Shown here: in pieces, positions 41,300-51,163 of the stretch | How positions within the stretch are numbered: position 1 is the stretch's first letter | How the letters are laid out: each line of letters begins with the position of its first letter | Origin: Polynucleobacter sp. AP-Kaivos-20-H2 | Lineage (GTDB): Bacteria > Pseudomonadota > Gammaproteobacteria > Burkholderiales > Burkholderiaceae | DNA: 64,000 nt | Assembly (NCBI RefSeq): GCF_018882215.1 | Contig: NZ_JACVOX010000001.1 | Span: forward strand, 434,001 to 498,000 | Direction of reading: 5' to 3' | Translations under genes and position numbers: made by a program | The notes under the pieces: model-generated | Database searches by the model: none | Seen by the model: only the letters and a program-made list of their open reading frames with translations | What the model was told of the DNA's origin: nothing

Positions 41300-41305
41300 A
41301 ATATA
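41300..41305 (-). promoter_or_regulatory. Candidate -10 box of a leuA-specific promoter
   Basis: TATATT (4-5 of 6 to consensus) just after the pssA stop. The -35 region 17 nt further up (TAGCTA) is poor. A start about 6 nt downstream would coincide with the leader ATG. Read-through from the ilv promoter is the alternative. Confidence 0.35.
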
Positions 41306-41321
41306 CCCCAAAAATAGGGAA

Positions 41322-42185
41322 TTAGCTAAAACGTTTACCGCTGAGACGCTCCCAAGCCCAAATTACATAGCCAGAGATGGAGTACACCACGAATAAACCA
41401 AACAGCGTTAAAGGCGGATTTGAGGAAATCAAAACAAAGGTCAAGATCATTAAAACCATCACGCCAAATGGCACGCGGTAACGAATATCCAAGGCCTTAC
41501 CACTATAAAAACGGGCATTTGAAACCATGGTAAGTCCTGCATAAACAGCTATAAAGAAGGTAATCCAAGGAATTGCAGTATCTCGAACTGGAATCTTATT
41601 GTCATCAGCCAACCAAATAAAGCCAGCCATTAGTGCACCTGCAGCGGGACTTGGCAGGCCTTGAAAAAACTTCTTATCCACTACGCCAGTATTCACATTA
41701 AATCGCGCTAAACGCAAGGCAGCGCCAGCACAATATGTGAATGCCGCTAACCACCCCCACTTACCTAAATCTTTTAAAGCCCACTCATAAGCGACCAATG
41801 CAGGCGCAACCCCAAAGGAGACCATGTCAGCGAGAGAATCATACTGCTCACCAAAAGCGCTTTGAGTGTTGGTCATACGGGCCACACGGCCATCCATGCC
41901 ATCCAATACCATTGAAGCAAAGATAGCGATTGCCGCAATCTCAAACTGGTGGTTCATTGCGTTCACAATGGCATAGAAGCCGCAAAACAAAGCTGCGGTT
42001 GTAAAGGCATTTGGAAGAAGGTAGATACCCTTGCTGCGTAAGCGGGGCTTTTGAGGATGTAACTCCTCTACTTCGTAATCAATACCATCACCTAAGTCTT
42101 CAGCCCATTGATCTTCTGAAGAAGTAACACGTCTTTGAGAGAGACGGCTTCGGTCAATACGACCACGACGGCGAAATGTAGTCAA
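41322..42185 (-). CDS. pssA: CDP-diacylglycerol-serine O-phosphatidyltransferase
   Basis: Makes phosphatidylserine from CDP-diacylglycerol and serine in the inner membrane. The CDP-alcohol motif is intact: DGMDGRVAR then eight residues, GEQYDSLAD (D, DG, AR, G, D, D). About seven membrane helices follow a basic N-terminus. I propose TTG 42185 (287 residues, TTFRRRGRIDRSRL...), with GGGAT about 7 nt upstream and 28 nt after the psd stop; the only ATG in frame, 42272, lies inside psd and would add 29 residues unlike the family. Substrate channels to Psd upstream. Confidence 0.88.
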   Translation of the reverse strand: MTTFRRRGRIDRSRLSQRRVTSSEDQWAEDLGDGIDYEVEELHPQKPRLRSKGIYLLPNAFTTAALFCGFYAIVNAMNHQFEIAAIAIFASMVLDGMDGRVARMTNTQSAFGEQYDSLADMVSFGVAPALVAYEWALKDLGKWGWLAAFTYCAGAALRLARFNVNTGVVDKKFFQGLPSPAAGALMAGFIWLADDNKIPVRDTAIPWITFFIAVYAGLTMVSNARFYSGKALDIRYRVPFGVMVLMILTFVLISSNPPLTLFGLFVVYSISGYVIWAWERLSGKRFS

Positions 42186-42213
42186 TGAATATCCCAGTGA
42201 ATAATATTTCGAA

Positions 42214-42861
42214 TCAATCCAAACCAGGCAAACGAGCCAAGGCTGTATTTGTAGCAAATACTTTATCACCAACGCTGACTAATGGTTCAGCAGTTAGGGG
42301 TAAATACACATCAACACGTGATCCAAAACGAATAAATCCATAGCGCTCACCTGCCTTGAGGCGATCGCCAACATGAATGTAGCAAAGAATACGGCGCGCA
42401 ATTAAACCAGCAACCTGGACCAAAGTGACTACTTGGCCATTAGCATCGATAACAACGGCATTTCGCTCGTTCTCGGTAGATGCCTTATCCAAATCTGCAT
42501 TCACAAATTTACCTGGGAAGTATTGAATCTCCTTAACCAAGCCATTTACCGCGCTACGATTAGAGTGCACGTTGAATACGTTCATGAATACGCTGATTTT
42601 GAGCGCTTCACGGCCAGCATACGGATCATTGGTTTTTTCAACGACAACAATCCGGCCATCCGCTGGAGATAAAACAAGGTCGCGACCTAAAGCAGGAATA
42701 CGCTGCGGGTCCCGAAAGAACTGCAGAACAAAGAAAAAAATGATCCAAAGAGGCCATGACCAAGCTATGCCACCTAAATAGTGAACCAGCAAAGTCACTG
42801 CCCCCACTAACGCTAAGTACGGCCAACCTTCTTTCGCAATAATGGGGTGTGGATACATCAT
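42214..42861 (-). CDS. psd: Phosphatidylserine decarboxylase proenzyme (short form)
   Basis: Converts phosphatidylserine to phosphatidylethanolamine with a pyruvoyl cofactor made by self-cleavage. The 215 residues match the short psd-related type. The cleavage site is the Gly-Ser of [12 protein letters not shown] (about residues 182-184), and [12 protein letters not shown] and [11 protein letters not shown] (His) are conserved. Two N-terminal helices anchor it. Followed 28 nt later by pssA. Confidence 0.93.
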   Translation of the reverse strand: MMYPHPIIAKEGWPYLALVGAVTLLVHYLGGIAWSWPLWIIFFFVLQFFRDPQRIPALGRDLVLSPADGRIVVVEKTNDPYAGREALKISVFMNVFNVHSNRSAVNGLVKEIQYFPGKFVNADLDKASTENERNAVVIDANGQVVTLVQVAGLIARRILCYIHVGDRLKAGERYGFIRFGSRVDVYLPLTAEPLVSVGDKVFATNTALARLPGLD

Positions 42862-42914
42862 CTTTGTTCTGAGCCTTTTATTGAACTGCTATTAGTAGAT
42901 GCTTAGCTTTTAGC

Positions 42915-43973
<1,059 letters not shown>

Positions 43974-43982
43974 TTAAAAAAA

Positions 43983-44474
43983 TTAAACCTTGAGGATGCG
44001 TTCGCCGCGACCAATTCCCGAACCACCTGAACGGACGGTTTCGAGAATCGAAGCACGATCAATCGAATCAATAAAGGCATCCAACTTGGCACCATCACCA
44101 GTTAACTCAATGGTGTAACTCTTGTCAGTCACATCAATGATGCGACCGCGGAAGATATCGGTAGTACGTTTGAGCTCTTCGCGCTCTTTACCAACAGCAC
44201 GCACTTTAATCATCATGAGCTCACGCTCAATATGTGGACCTTCGCTTAAGTCAAATACCTTCACCACTTCAACCAAACGGTTTAAGTGCTTAGTAATTTG
44301 CTCAATGACGTCATCAGAACCAAATGTGACGATAGTCATGCGAGATAAAGATGGATCCTCAGTAGGTGCAACGCTTAAAGTGTCAATGTTGTAACCACGT
44401 GCAGAAAATAAACCTACTACACGCGATAAGGCGCCCGGCTCGTTCTCAATGAGTACAGAAATAATATGTCGCAT
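43983..44474 (-). CDS. ilvH: Acetolactate synthase small (regulatory) subunit
   Basis: Regulatory partner of IlvB that confers valine feedback. 163 residues with an N-terminal ACT domain (MRHIISVLIENEPGALSRVVGLFSARGYNIDTL) and the C-terminal small-subunit domain. Overlaps the ilvB stop by one base. Confidence 0.97.
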   Translation of the reverse strand: MRHIISVLIENEPGALSRVVGLFSARGYNIDTLSVAPTEDPSLSRMTIVTFGSDDVIEQITKHLNRLVEVVKVFDLSEGPHIERELMMIKVRAVGKEREELKRTTDIFRGRIIDVTDKSYTIELTGDGAKLDAFIDSIDRASILETVRSGGSGIGRGERILKV

Positions 44475-46261
44475 TAAAGATCCTCACTACCCAAAAGCAT
44501 TTCAGTAATACCCTTACCTGCTTGAACCATAGGCCAAACGTTTTCTTCTGGGTCTGTTTGGAAATCCATAAATACCGTACGATCTTTTAGGCGAATTGCT
44601 TCTTTGAGCGCACCCTCAACATCAGACTTCTTCTCAATACGCATACCAACGTGACCATAGGCTTCTGCCAACTTCACAAAGTCAGGCAAAGAATCCATGT
44701 ATGAGCTGGAATAACGTTTGTTATAGGTAAGCTCTTGCCACTGGCGAACCATACCTAGATAACGGTTATTCAAAGACACAATCTTCACAGGAGTGTTGTA
44801 TTGCTTGCAAGTGGATAGCTCTTGAATACACATCTGGATTGAGCCTTCGCCTGTAATGGCAAATACATCCTTATCAGGAAAAGCTTTCTTAATGCCCATG
44901 GCATAAGGCAAACCTACGCCCATGGTACCCAAGCCACCTGAGTTAATCCAACGACGCGGTTGATCAAACTTGTAGAACTGAGCAGCCCACATTTGATGTT
45001 GGCCTACGTCAGATGTGATGAATGCATCACCACCAGTGAGCTCCCACAACTTTTGAACCACATACTGTGGCTTGACAATTTGAGAGGCTTCGTCGTACTT
45101 CAAGCAATCTTTTTTACGCCACTCATTAATTTGATCCCACCAAGCGGCAACTTTGTCGCCATTCTTACGTGGACCAGCAGCTTTTAATTGGGCAGTCATC
45201 TCCACCAATACTTCTTTGAGATTGCCAACGATTGGAACATCCACCTTTACACGCTTCGAGATAACAGAAGGATCAATATCAATGTGAATGATCTTACGTG
45301 GATGACTTGCAAAGTGCTGCGTATTACCAATCACGCGGTCATCAAAGCGTGCGCCAATGGCAATCAACACATCACTGTGTTGCATCGCCATATTGGCTTC
45401 ATAAGTACCGTGCATGCCGAGCATACCCAGGAACTGAGGACTCGTGCCAGGGAATCCGCCCAAGCCCATCAAGGTATTGGTAACTGGATAACCGAGTAAG
45501 TCAGCAAATTCTTTTAGCTCTGGAGCAGCATCAGAAAGGATTACGCCACCACCGGTATAGATGTATGGACGCTCCGCCTCTTGCAGTAAGGCTACAGCTT
45601 TACGAATCTGACCGCTATGCCCCTTAACAACAGGGTTGTAAGAGCGCATTTCCAAGGTCTCTGGATAAACAAATGGCCCTTTGGCTGCAGATACGTCCTT
45701 AGGAATATCAATTAATACAGGACCAGGGCGACCTGTCTGTGCAATATGGAAAGCCTTCTTCAAAACCAAAGGAAGATCTTTAACATCTTTCACGAGGAAG
45801 TTGTGCTTCACTACTGGGCGAGTAATACCAACGGTATCAGCCTCTTGGAAAGCGTCTTCACCAATAGCGTATGTTGGTACGTTACCGCTGATGATCACCA
45901 TTGGGATGGAGTCGGTATAGGCAGTTGCGATACCGGTCACCGCATTGGTAACACCAGGGCCAGAGGTAACTAATGCTACACCAACCTTACCGGTTGCGCG
46001 CGCATAACCATCGGCAGCATGAACTGCTGCTTGTTCATGGCGCACCAAAATGTGTTCAAACTTATCTTGTTTAAAAATTTCATCGTAGATGAAGAGAACG
46101 GATCCGCCTGGGTAACCCCAGACAAATTCAACACCTTCTTTGTGCAATGCATGCACGAGCATTTCAGCACCAATCATTTCTGGAGGCGCTTCTACGAGAT
46201 TTGTATTTGTTGTGTCTTTGTTAGCTTTAGTAGCTAAAAATTCGGCGCTGCTTGTATTCAT
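44474..46261 (-). CDS. ilvB: Acetolactate synthase large (catalytic) subunit
   Basis: ThDP enzyme that joins two pyruvates, or pyruvate and 2-ketobutyrate, 595 residues. The catalytic Glu is in VRHEQAAVHAADGYARATG; FAD-binding middle domain; ThDP/Mg motif is GEGSIQMCIQELSTCKQYNTP, with GEG in place of the usual GDG. The symbol ilvB is used for the single large subunit; ilvI would be equally acceptable. A sigma-70 promoter lies 137-164 nt upstream. Confidence 0.95.
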   Translation of the reverse strand: MNTSSAEFLATKANKDTTNTNLVEAPPEMIGAEMLVHALHKEGVEFVWGYPGGSVLFIYDEIFKQDKFEHILVRHEQAAVHAADGYARATGKVGVALVTSGPGVTNAVTGIATAYTDSIPMVIISGNVPTYAIGEDAFQEADTVGITRPVVKHNFLVKDVKDLPLVLKKAFHIAQTGRPGPVLIDIPKDVSAAKGPFVYPETLEMRSYNPVVKGHSGQIRKAVALLQEAERPYIYTGGGVILSDAAPELKEFADLLGYPVTNTLMGLGGFPGTSPQFLGMLGMHGTYEANMAMQHSDVLIAIGARFDDRVIGNTQHFASHPRKIIHIDIDPSVISKRVKVDVPIVGNLKEVLVEMTAQLKAAGPRKNGDKVAAWWDQINEWRKKDCLKYDEASQIVKPQYVVQKLWELTGGDAFITSDVGQHQMWAAQFYKFDQPRRWINSGGLGTMGVGLPYAMGIKKAFPDKDVFAITGEGSIQMCIQELSTCKQYNTPVKIVSLNNRYLGMVRQWQELTYNKRYSSSYMDSLPDFVKLAEAYGHVGMRIEKKSDVEGALKEAIRLKDRTVFMDFQTDPEENVWPMVQAGKGITEMLLGSEDL

Positions 46262-46397
46262 TTTCTTTCGTCCTTTGCAATTTTCGGCAAAAAATTGTTT
46301 GGTCTGTTCTATCCCTTGCTTTTGGCCTGAGTTCGAACGGCGCTGCTACCGGAAAAAACCACTTCTTGAATGAGATTCTAGGTAGTAAGCCCTATAT

Positions 46398-46425
46398 TCT
46401 ATAGCAATCCCCTAAAATGACTCAA
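46398..46425 (-). promoter_or_regulatory. Sigma-70 promoter of the ilvB operon
   Basis: Minus strand TTGAGT (46420-46425), 16 nt, TATAGA (46398-46403); with 18 nt the box TAGAAT is also possible. The leader to ilvB would be about 130 nt. It holds no reading frame rich in Ile, Val or Leu and no clear terminator hairpin. Confidence 0.6.
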
Positions 46426-46454
46426 TTCTTACAGATTCAGGTCTAATCCATTGC

Positions 46455-47024
46455 ATGGCATCAGCCCAAGAACTATCCGACTTTCTCAGTAGTGTTGAGC
46501 AGCGCTCTTTTAAGCAAGCGGTTTATGCCGTGCGTGACGACGATGCTGCGATGGATATCGTGCAAGATGCCATGATCAAATTAGCCGAGAAATACGGCGA
46601 TCGACCATCTGGAGAACTTCCCCTGGTATTCACCAGAATTCTGCAAAATCGCATTCATGATTGGTTTAGAAGGCAAAAGGTTAGAAATACCTGGGTCACC
46701 TTGTTTTCCAATATGGGCAAAAAGACCGATGAAAGCGATGATTTTGACCCTTTGGAGTCCCTTTCAGCCCCTGATGACAGTGAAATTCACCAAGATGGGG
46801 CTCAAAAGCTTGAAAGAAGTCAGCTTTTACAGGCCCTTGAGTCAGAAATATCTAAATTGCCTGTACGTCAACGAGAAGCCTTCCTGATGCGTTATTGGGA
46901 TGAGCTAAGCATTACTGAGACGGCCAAAGCAATGAGTTGTAGTGAAGGAAGCGTCAAAACGCACTGTTCTAGAGCCACCCAGACATTAGCTAAAGCATTG
47001 AAATTAAAAGGAATTACGCTGTGA
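46455..47024 (+). CDS. RNA polymerase sigma factor, ECF (sigma-70 family)
   Basis: Alternative sigma factor of 189 residues with region 2 (about 15-85, DDDAAMDIVQDAMIKLAEKYG) and region 4 (about 130-185, LPVRQREAFLMRYWDELSITETAKAMSCSEGSVKTH). It overlaps the next gene by 4 nt, and that product has the layout of an anti-sigma factor. Divergent from ilvB. The regulon cannot be told from the window. Confidence 0.9.
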   Translation: MASAQELSDFLSSVEQRSFKQAVYAVRDDDAAMDIVQDAMIKLAEKYGDRPSGELPLVFTRILQNRIHDWFRRQKVRNTWVTLFSNMGKKTDESDDFDPLESLSAPDDSEIHQDGAQKLERSQLLQALESEISKLPVRQREAFLMRYWDELSITETAKAMSCSEGSVKTHCSRATQTLAKALKLKGITL

Positions 47025-47479
47025 AACACTTTGATGACCAATTTACCCAGACCCAAGTCGACCAATTTGGCCAGGCAAGCGCTGCCCTGCTTCGTCAAGG
47101 TACTCAGAGCATTCCCAAGCATCTGAAAGATCGCCTATATGCAGCACGTATGAAGGCCCTTTCAGTTAGAAAACCTGAAAAAGTACGCATTCAGAAGCAA
47201 GTATTTGCTGGTTCATCGCGTAATTGGACCTCTGGATTTAATAGCCTCTGGGATAGTGTTGGTTGGATTGCTCCGCTAGTAGTCCTCGTCTTTGGCCTGA
47301 TTGGCATTGCCCAATGGCAAGATGATTCTCGTATTAATGACATCGCCGAAGTGGATGCCGCTCTTTTGTCTGATGATGTGCCTCCTGATGCATATGCAGA
47401 CATTGGATTTATGGCCTTCCTCAAAAACGGCCCTCTCTCCGAATCTGATAGCCAATCCGACTTAGTACGCAGCAAATAA
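47021..47479 (+). CDS. DUF3619 family membrane protein, possible anti-sigma factor
   Basis: 152 residues: a soluble N-terminus (about 1-75) with SIPKHLKDRLYAARMKALS, one membrane helix (about 86-104, IAPLVVLVFGLIGIAQW) and a short acidic periplasmic tail. Start overlaps the sigma gene stop by 4 nt. Nothing is proven about DUF3619; the position directly after an ECF sigma gene, the single helix and the size all fit an anti-sigma factor, which is my inference. Confidence 0.78.
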   Translation: MKHFDDQFTQTQVDQFGQASAALLRQGTQSIPKHLKDRLYAARMKALSVRKPEKVRIQKQVFAGSSRNWTSGFNSLWDSVGWIAPLVVLVFGLIGIAQWQDDSRINDIAEVDAALLSDDVPPDAYADIGFMAFLKNGPLSESDSQSDLVRSK

Positions 47480-47493
47480 TCTTGACTCGTTTG

Positions 47494-48108
47494 ATGTCTA
47501 TGAGAACTAGAACAGGTCAAGTTTGTGGCACTGCCCTATTGGCATTTTTCTGCGCTGCCCAGGCAAGTCCAGCACTAGCACAAGGTGCGCCTAGCGCTCA
47601 ACATGGAAAGGCTACGGCCATTCCCGAGAAGAAACCAGATGGTACTTGGGATGGTTTAAAGCCAGCACAACAGAAAATTCTTGCACCGCTAGAAAGCGAC
47701 TGGGATTACATGCTGCCTGATAGTCGCAAAAAATGGATTCAGGTAGCTAACATCTACCCTAAGATGAGCGCACAAGATCAAGAGCGACTTCAGTCTCGCA
47801 TGACAAGCTGGTCAAATCTTTCGCAGAAGGATCGTCGCATTGCCCGCGAAAACTACCTCACCAGCCTAAAATTTCCTGCAGAGAAAAAAGCGGAGGCATG
47901 GTATGCCTACCAAAAGCTGAGTGATGAGCAAAAGAAGAAGTTGGCTGAATCTGAACTCAAGAAAAAGCCCACTGCTGCTAATGCCCCAACACTACAGCAA
48001 CATCCTATTTCACCTAAGGCCGCTCTCCCCGCCGCCGTCATTGCTCCGAGCGCACCCGCGCCAGCAGAAGGTGCTGGATCCAATGCAGAAGCCGGCTCTC
48101 CTTATTAA
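47494..48108 (+). CDS. DUF3106 family exported protein
   Basis: About 204 residues with a signal peptide ending near ASPALAQG. The core PLESDWDYMLPDSRKKWIQVANIYPKMSAQDQERLQSRM and LSQKDRRIARENY is the DUF3106 repeat-like helical region rich in Trp and Arg. The C-terminal third is Pro/Ala-rich. The start is uncertain: ATG 47494 is preferred, with TTG 47482 and ATG 47500 in frame and no strong ribosome site. It resembles periplasmic sensor partners of ECF systems only in layout. Confidence 0.8.
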   Translation: MSMRTRTGQVCGTALLAFFCAAQASPALAQGAPSAQHGKATAIPEKKPDGTWDGLKPAQQKILAPLESDWDYMLPDSRKKWIQVANIYPKMSAQDQERLQSRMTSWSNLSQKDRRIARENYLTSLKFPAEKKAEAWYAYQKLSDEQKKKLAESELKKKPTAANAPTLQQHPISPKAALPAAVIAPSAPAPAEGAGSNAEAGSPY

Positions 48109-48116
48109 GCGGTCGC

Positions 48117-48653
48117 ATGACACCTGCTGAATTAGATGCATTACCCTCACCTCAATTTTGGCGACGAGCGTCTTGCTGTCTCTATGAACAGCTCGTATTG
48201 CTTGGTGTCATTGCCTTTACTTTTCTAGTCCCTAATCTTAGCTTAGGGATGTTATTTGGTATCTCATTACCCAGCTGGCTGACATTTTTATATCTCTACG
48301 CTGTGCTGGGGATTTATTTTGTTTGGTACTGGACTAAATCTGGTCAAACCCTCGCCATGCAAACATGGCGGGTTCGCCTTGTTGGACGCGGCGGTTTCAA
48401 TCTCACTAAACGACAAGCCTTTTGGCGTTATGTCTATGGTTCGCTCTGGCTTATTCCTTGCGTGATACTGCAATGGGTATTTCATTTGGAGAAATGGCAA
48501 ATTATTGAAATGTTATTCACTGTAGCTTTGTTAATTTGGCCACTCAGCATCTATTTAGATCGCCAAAGTTTTCTTTATAGACAAAGCGTTCCAGACCGTT
48601 TGGCTGGCACACGATTGGTTGAGCTCCCAAAAAACCTCGTTACCTTGAATTAA
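48117..48653 (+). CDS. RDD family inner-membrane protein
   Basis: 178 residues with about four helices. The RDD-type N-terminus is FWRRASCCLYEQLVLLG and the second conserved part is SGQTLAMQTWRVRLVGRGG followed by TKRQAFWRYVYGSLWLIP. Function unknown; some RDD proteins are ion transporters. Last gene of the sigma cluster, 8 nt after DUF3106, converging on the FtsX-type permease. Confidence 0.85.
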   Translation: MTPAELDALPSPQFWRRASCCLYEQLVLLGVIAFTFLVPNLSLGMLFGISLPSWLTFLYLYAVLGIYFVWYWTKSGQTLAMQTWRVRLVGRGGFNLTKRQAFWRYVYGSLWLIPCVILQWVFHLEKWQIIEMLFTVALLIWPLSIYLDRQSFLYRQSVPDRLAGTRLVELPKNLVTLN

Positions 48654-48676
48654 GAACTGCGTCTTGATTTTCTAAC

Positions 48677-51163
48677 TCAGGCTTCTCGTAGACATTCCAC
48701 TGCAGTCGCCTTCTGAATTCTTCTCTGAAAGCGGTATCCGGAAGCAAGGCAAGCGCTAGTTCCAAATGCGACACCCATGAATAAGGCCTCTCCAAAGGCA
48801 TTAAATGGAATCTCCATCACGAAATAGCCTAAAGCCCAAGCTGCGGCACCAGAGGCTAGGCCCGCCAGGAGCCCTGCTATCAAGCCAATCATGACTAATT
48901 CAATATTCGCAATCTTAGATAAGGTATTTCGAGAAGCCCCTAAAGCTTTTAATAAGGCCGCATTTTTATAACGCTCATCTTGAGTAGCAGCGATCGCTGA
49001 CATTAAAACCAAGAACGCCGCTGCAATCGTAAATGCCAATAGCAAACCCAATACTGAGGAAAGCTTATTCAATACTTCCTGTATTTGCTGCAGCGAAGCT
49101 GAAACATCCACAATAGTTAAATTAGGATAGGCCTGGCTTAGATCAAAATCCAAAGATTCTTGTTTAGGTGATTGGTAATAAGAGGTAATCCAAGATTGTG
49201 GTAATGATTGCAACTGAGCAGGCGGCATGATCACGAAAAAGTTCACGCGCATCGATCCCCAGTCAAGCTTTCGCAAGGAAGTAATTGGGGCAGCAATTTT
49301 TTCTCCGGCAACCTCAAAGGTTATCTGATCGCCCAATTTCAGTTTCAAGGTTTTGGCGATGCCAGTTTCCATAGAGATTTGCGGCGCATCGCCCACAATC
49401 CACTTACCCGCTAGGATTTGATTACCTGATGGCAATTGATCTGTATACGATAAATTGAACTCTCGATCGATTAAACGCTTTGCATTTTCTTCTGCGTAGT
49501 CGTTAGGCGTGATGTCTTTGCCATTCACTTCAATCAAGCGGCCGCGCACCATTGGATAAAACTGCGGAGTTGAAACGCCTGCATTCTGAAGAGACTCTGC
49601 AAGCCCCCGCTTTTGATCGCCTTGAACATTAATCATGAAGCGGTTGGGCGCATCACTCGGTATATTGCCTTGCCAGGCGCTTAAGAAATCAGCTCGCAAG
49701 AGCAGCACCAATAAGAGCGCCATCAATGCGATACCGAGCGCTGTAATTTGCACCACTGCAAGACCTGTTCTTCGACCTTGAGCAAGAATGACAAACCCCA
49801 GAGAAAAACCTTGAGTGCGTATCCTGCAAAGCAGCTTCAATATGCCCCAAGATACAGAGGCAAAAATCAGGATAGCAAGCCCAAAACTAAGACTTGTCCA
49901 TAACGCTAGTTTCCAATCGCGTGCCGCAAGCATGATCAATATCACTGCCGCAGATAATCCACATACAGCAGTCCAGATAGTGGAGATACCGAGGCCATCA
50001 AATTCTTTTCTAATCAATCTGATTGGAGATACCTTTACCAAACTAAACATTGCCGGGCCAGCGAAACCAGCTAATAAGAACCAGGCCACCAGCACACTCC
50101 AAAGGACTGGCCAAAAAGAGACGGGGGGCAATTCTGTTAAGACTAAATTACCCAAGAGAAGAGTTAATACATATTGACCAAGGTAACCCAAAATAGAGCC
50201 CATCAATGCGGCAATGAAGCCAAGCGCTAAAAGAGTCTGCCCTTGTCGCCTGAGGATCATGGACGAACTGGCTCCAAGACATTTCAGAACGGCGCAGGTA
50301 TTTGCCTGTTTGCGCGTGTAACGATGAGCCGATAAAGCAATAGCAACCGCAGCTACCATTGCAGTTAATAAAGCAATCAAGGAGAGAAAGCGATCTGCGC
50401 GCTCAAGTGTTTTGCGCATCAAGGGTTGTGCGTTCTCTAATGTTTCAATGCGAATACCCTTAATACCCTCGGATTCAATATATTGACTTGCCCATTCGCC
50501 GTAAAAATGAATTTGCTCATCAGAACCAGCCAATAACAAACGGTAGGTTACTCTGCTACCAAGACCAATCAGTCCAGTATCAGCAAGATCAGACATGGGC
50601 ATCATTACTCGGGGTGCAAAGTTCATAAACCCTGCCCCACGATCGAGTTCGCGCTCCAGAACTCCACCAATCACAAAGACTTTTTGACCAATCTGAATGG
50701 AGTCACCTTCGTTTGCATGTAAGCTCGCCAACATAGCGGGGTCAACCCACACTGATCCTTCCTGAGGTCCAGTAGTCAATGTCTTGTCTTGAGACCTGGA
50801 GTGGACGCGCAAAGCACCACGCAGGGGATATTGAGGGCTTACCGCCTTAAGTGAAGCGAGTTTGCTGTGTGAGCCCACAGTTGCCATGCTCGGAAACACG
50901 ATCGTCTGAGCTAGCTGTAAGCCTTTGTTCTTTGCCTCATCTAAAAAGACATTGGGTAAAGGTTGATCAGAAACGATCAGCAAGTCTGAAGCTAAAAGTT
51001 GGCGAGCATCGAATGCAAAAGCCCTTTGCATTCGATCCGCTAAAAAACTGACGCTAGATAGTGCTGTTACTGAAAGTGTTAAAGCAACGAATAGCCATGC
51101 TAACTCGCTTGAGCGCAAATCACGTCTCAAACTACCCAAGAAACGAAGTAATGATTTAATCAA
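48677..51163 (-). CDS. FtsX-like ABC transporter permease (YbbP type)
   Basis: 828 residues: N-terminal helix, large periplasmic domain (about 45-255), three helices, a central four-helix block (about 380-500), a second periplasmic domain, and three C-terminal helices with the FtsX motif ATQDERYKNAALLKALGASRNTLSKIA. Family members work with an ATPase such as YbbA or LolD, probably releasing something from the inner membrane. No ATPase gene is adjacent in this window, which is odd. Its start overlaps the SDR stop by 4 nt. Confidence 0.87.
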   Translation of the reverse strand: MIKSLLRFLGSLRRDLRSSELAWLFVALTLSVTALSSVSFLADRMQRAFAFDARQLLASDLLIVSDQPLPNVFLDEAKNKGLQLAQTIVFPSMATVGSHSKLASLKAVSPQYPLRGALRVHSRSQDKTLTTGPQEGSVWVDPAMLASLHANEGDSIQIGQKVFVIGGVLERELDRGAGFMNFAPRVMMPMSDLADTGLIGLGSRVTYRLLLAGSDEQIHFYGEWASQYIESEGIKGIRIETLENAQPLMRKTLERADRFLSLIALLTAMVAAVAIALSAHRYTRKQANTCAVLKCLGASSSMILRRQGQTLLALGFIAALMGSILGYLGQYVLTLLLGNLVLTELPPVSFWPVLWSVLVAWFLLAGFAGPAMFSLVKVSPIRLIRKEFDGLGISTIWTAVCGLSAAVILIMLAARDWKLALWTSLSFGLAILIFASVSWGILKLLCRIRTQGFSLGFVILAQGRRTGLAVVQITALGIALMALLLVLLLRADFLSAWQGNIPSDAPNRFMINVQGDQKRGLAESLQNAGVSTPQFYPMVRGRLIEVNGKDITPNDYAEENAKRLIDREFNLSYTDQLPSGNQILAGKWIVGDAPQISMETGIAKTLKLKLGDQITFEVAGEKIAAPITSLRKLDWGSMRVNFFVIMPPAQLQSLPQSWITSYYQSPKQESLDFDLSQAYPNLTIVDVSASLQQIQEVLNKLSSVLGLLLAFTIAAAFLVLMSAIAATQDERYKNAALLKALGASRNTLSKIANIELVMIGLIAGLLAGLASGAAAWALGYFVMEIPFNAFGEALFMGVAFGTSACLASGYRFQRRIQKATAVECLREA

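Noticed and set aside
46262..46454. Attenuator in the ilvB leader
   Set aside because: No ATG-started frame rich in Ile, Val or Leu and no hairpin with a U tract on the minus strand.
49815..50177. 120-codon plus-strand frame opposite the FtsX-type permease
   Set aside because: Inside membrane-helix coding sequence of the real gene; no ribosome site.
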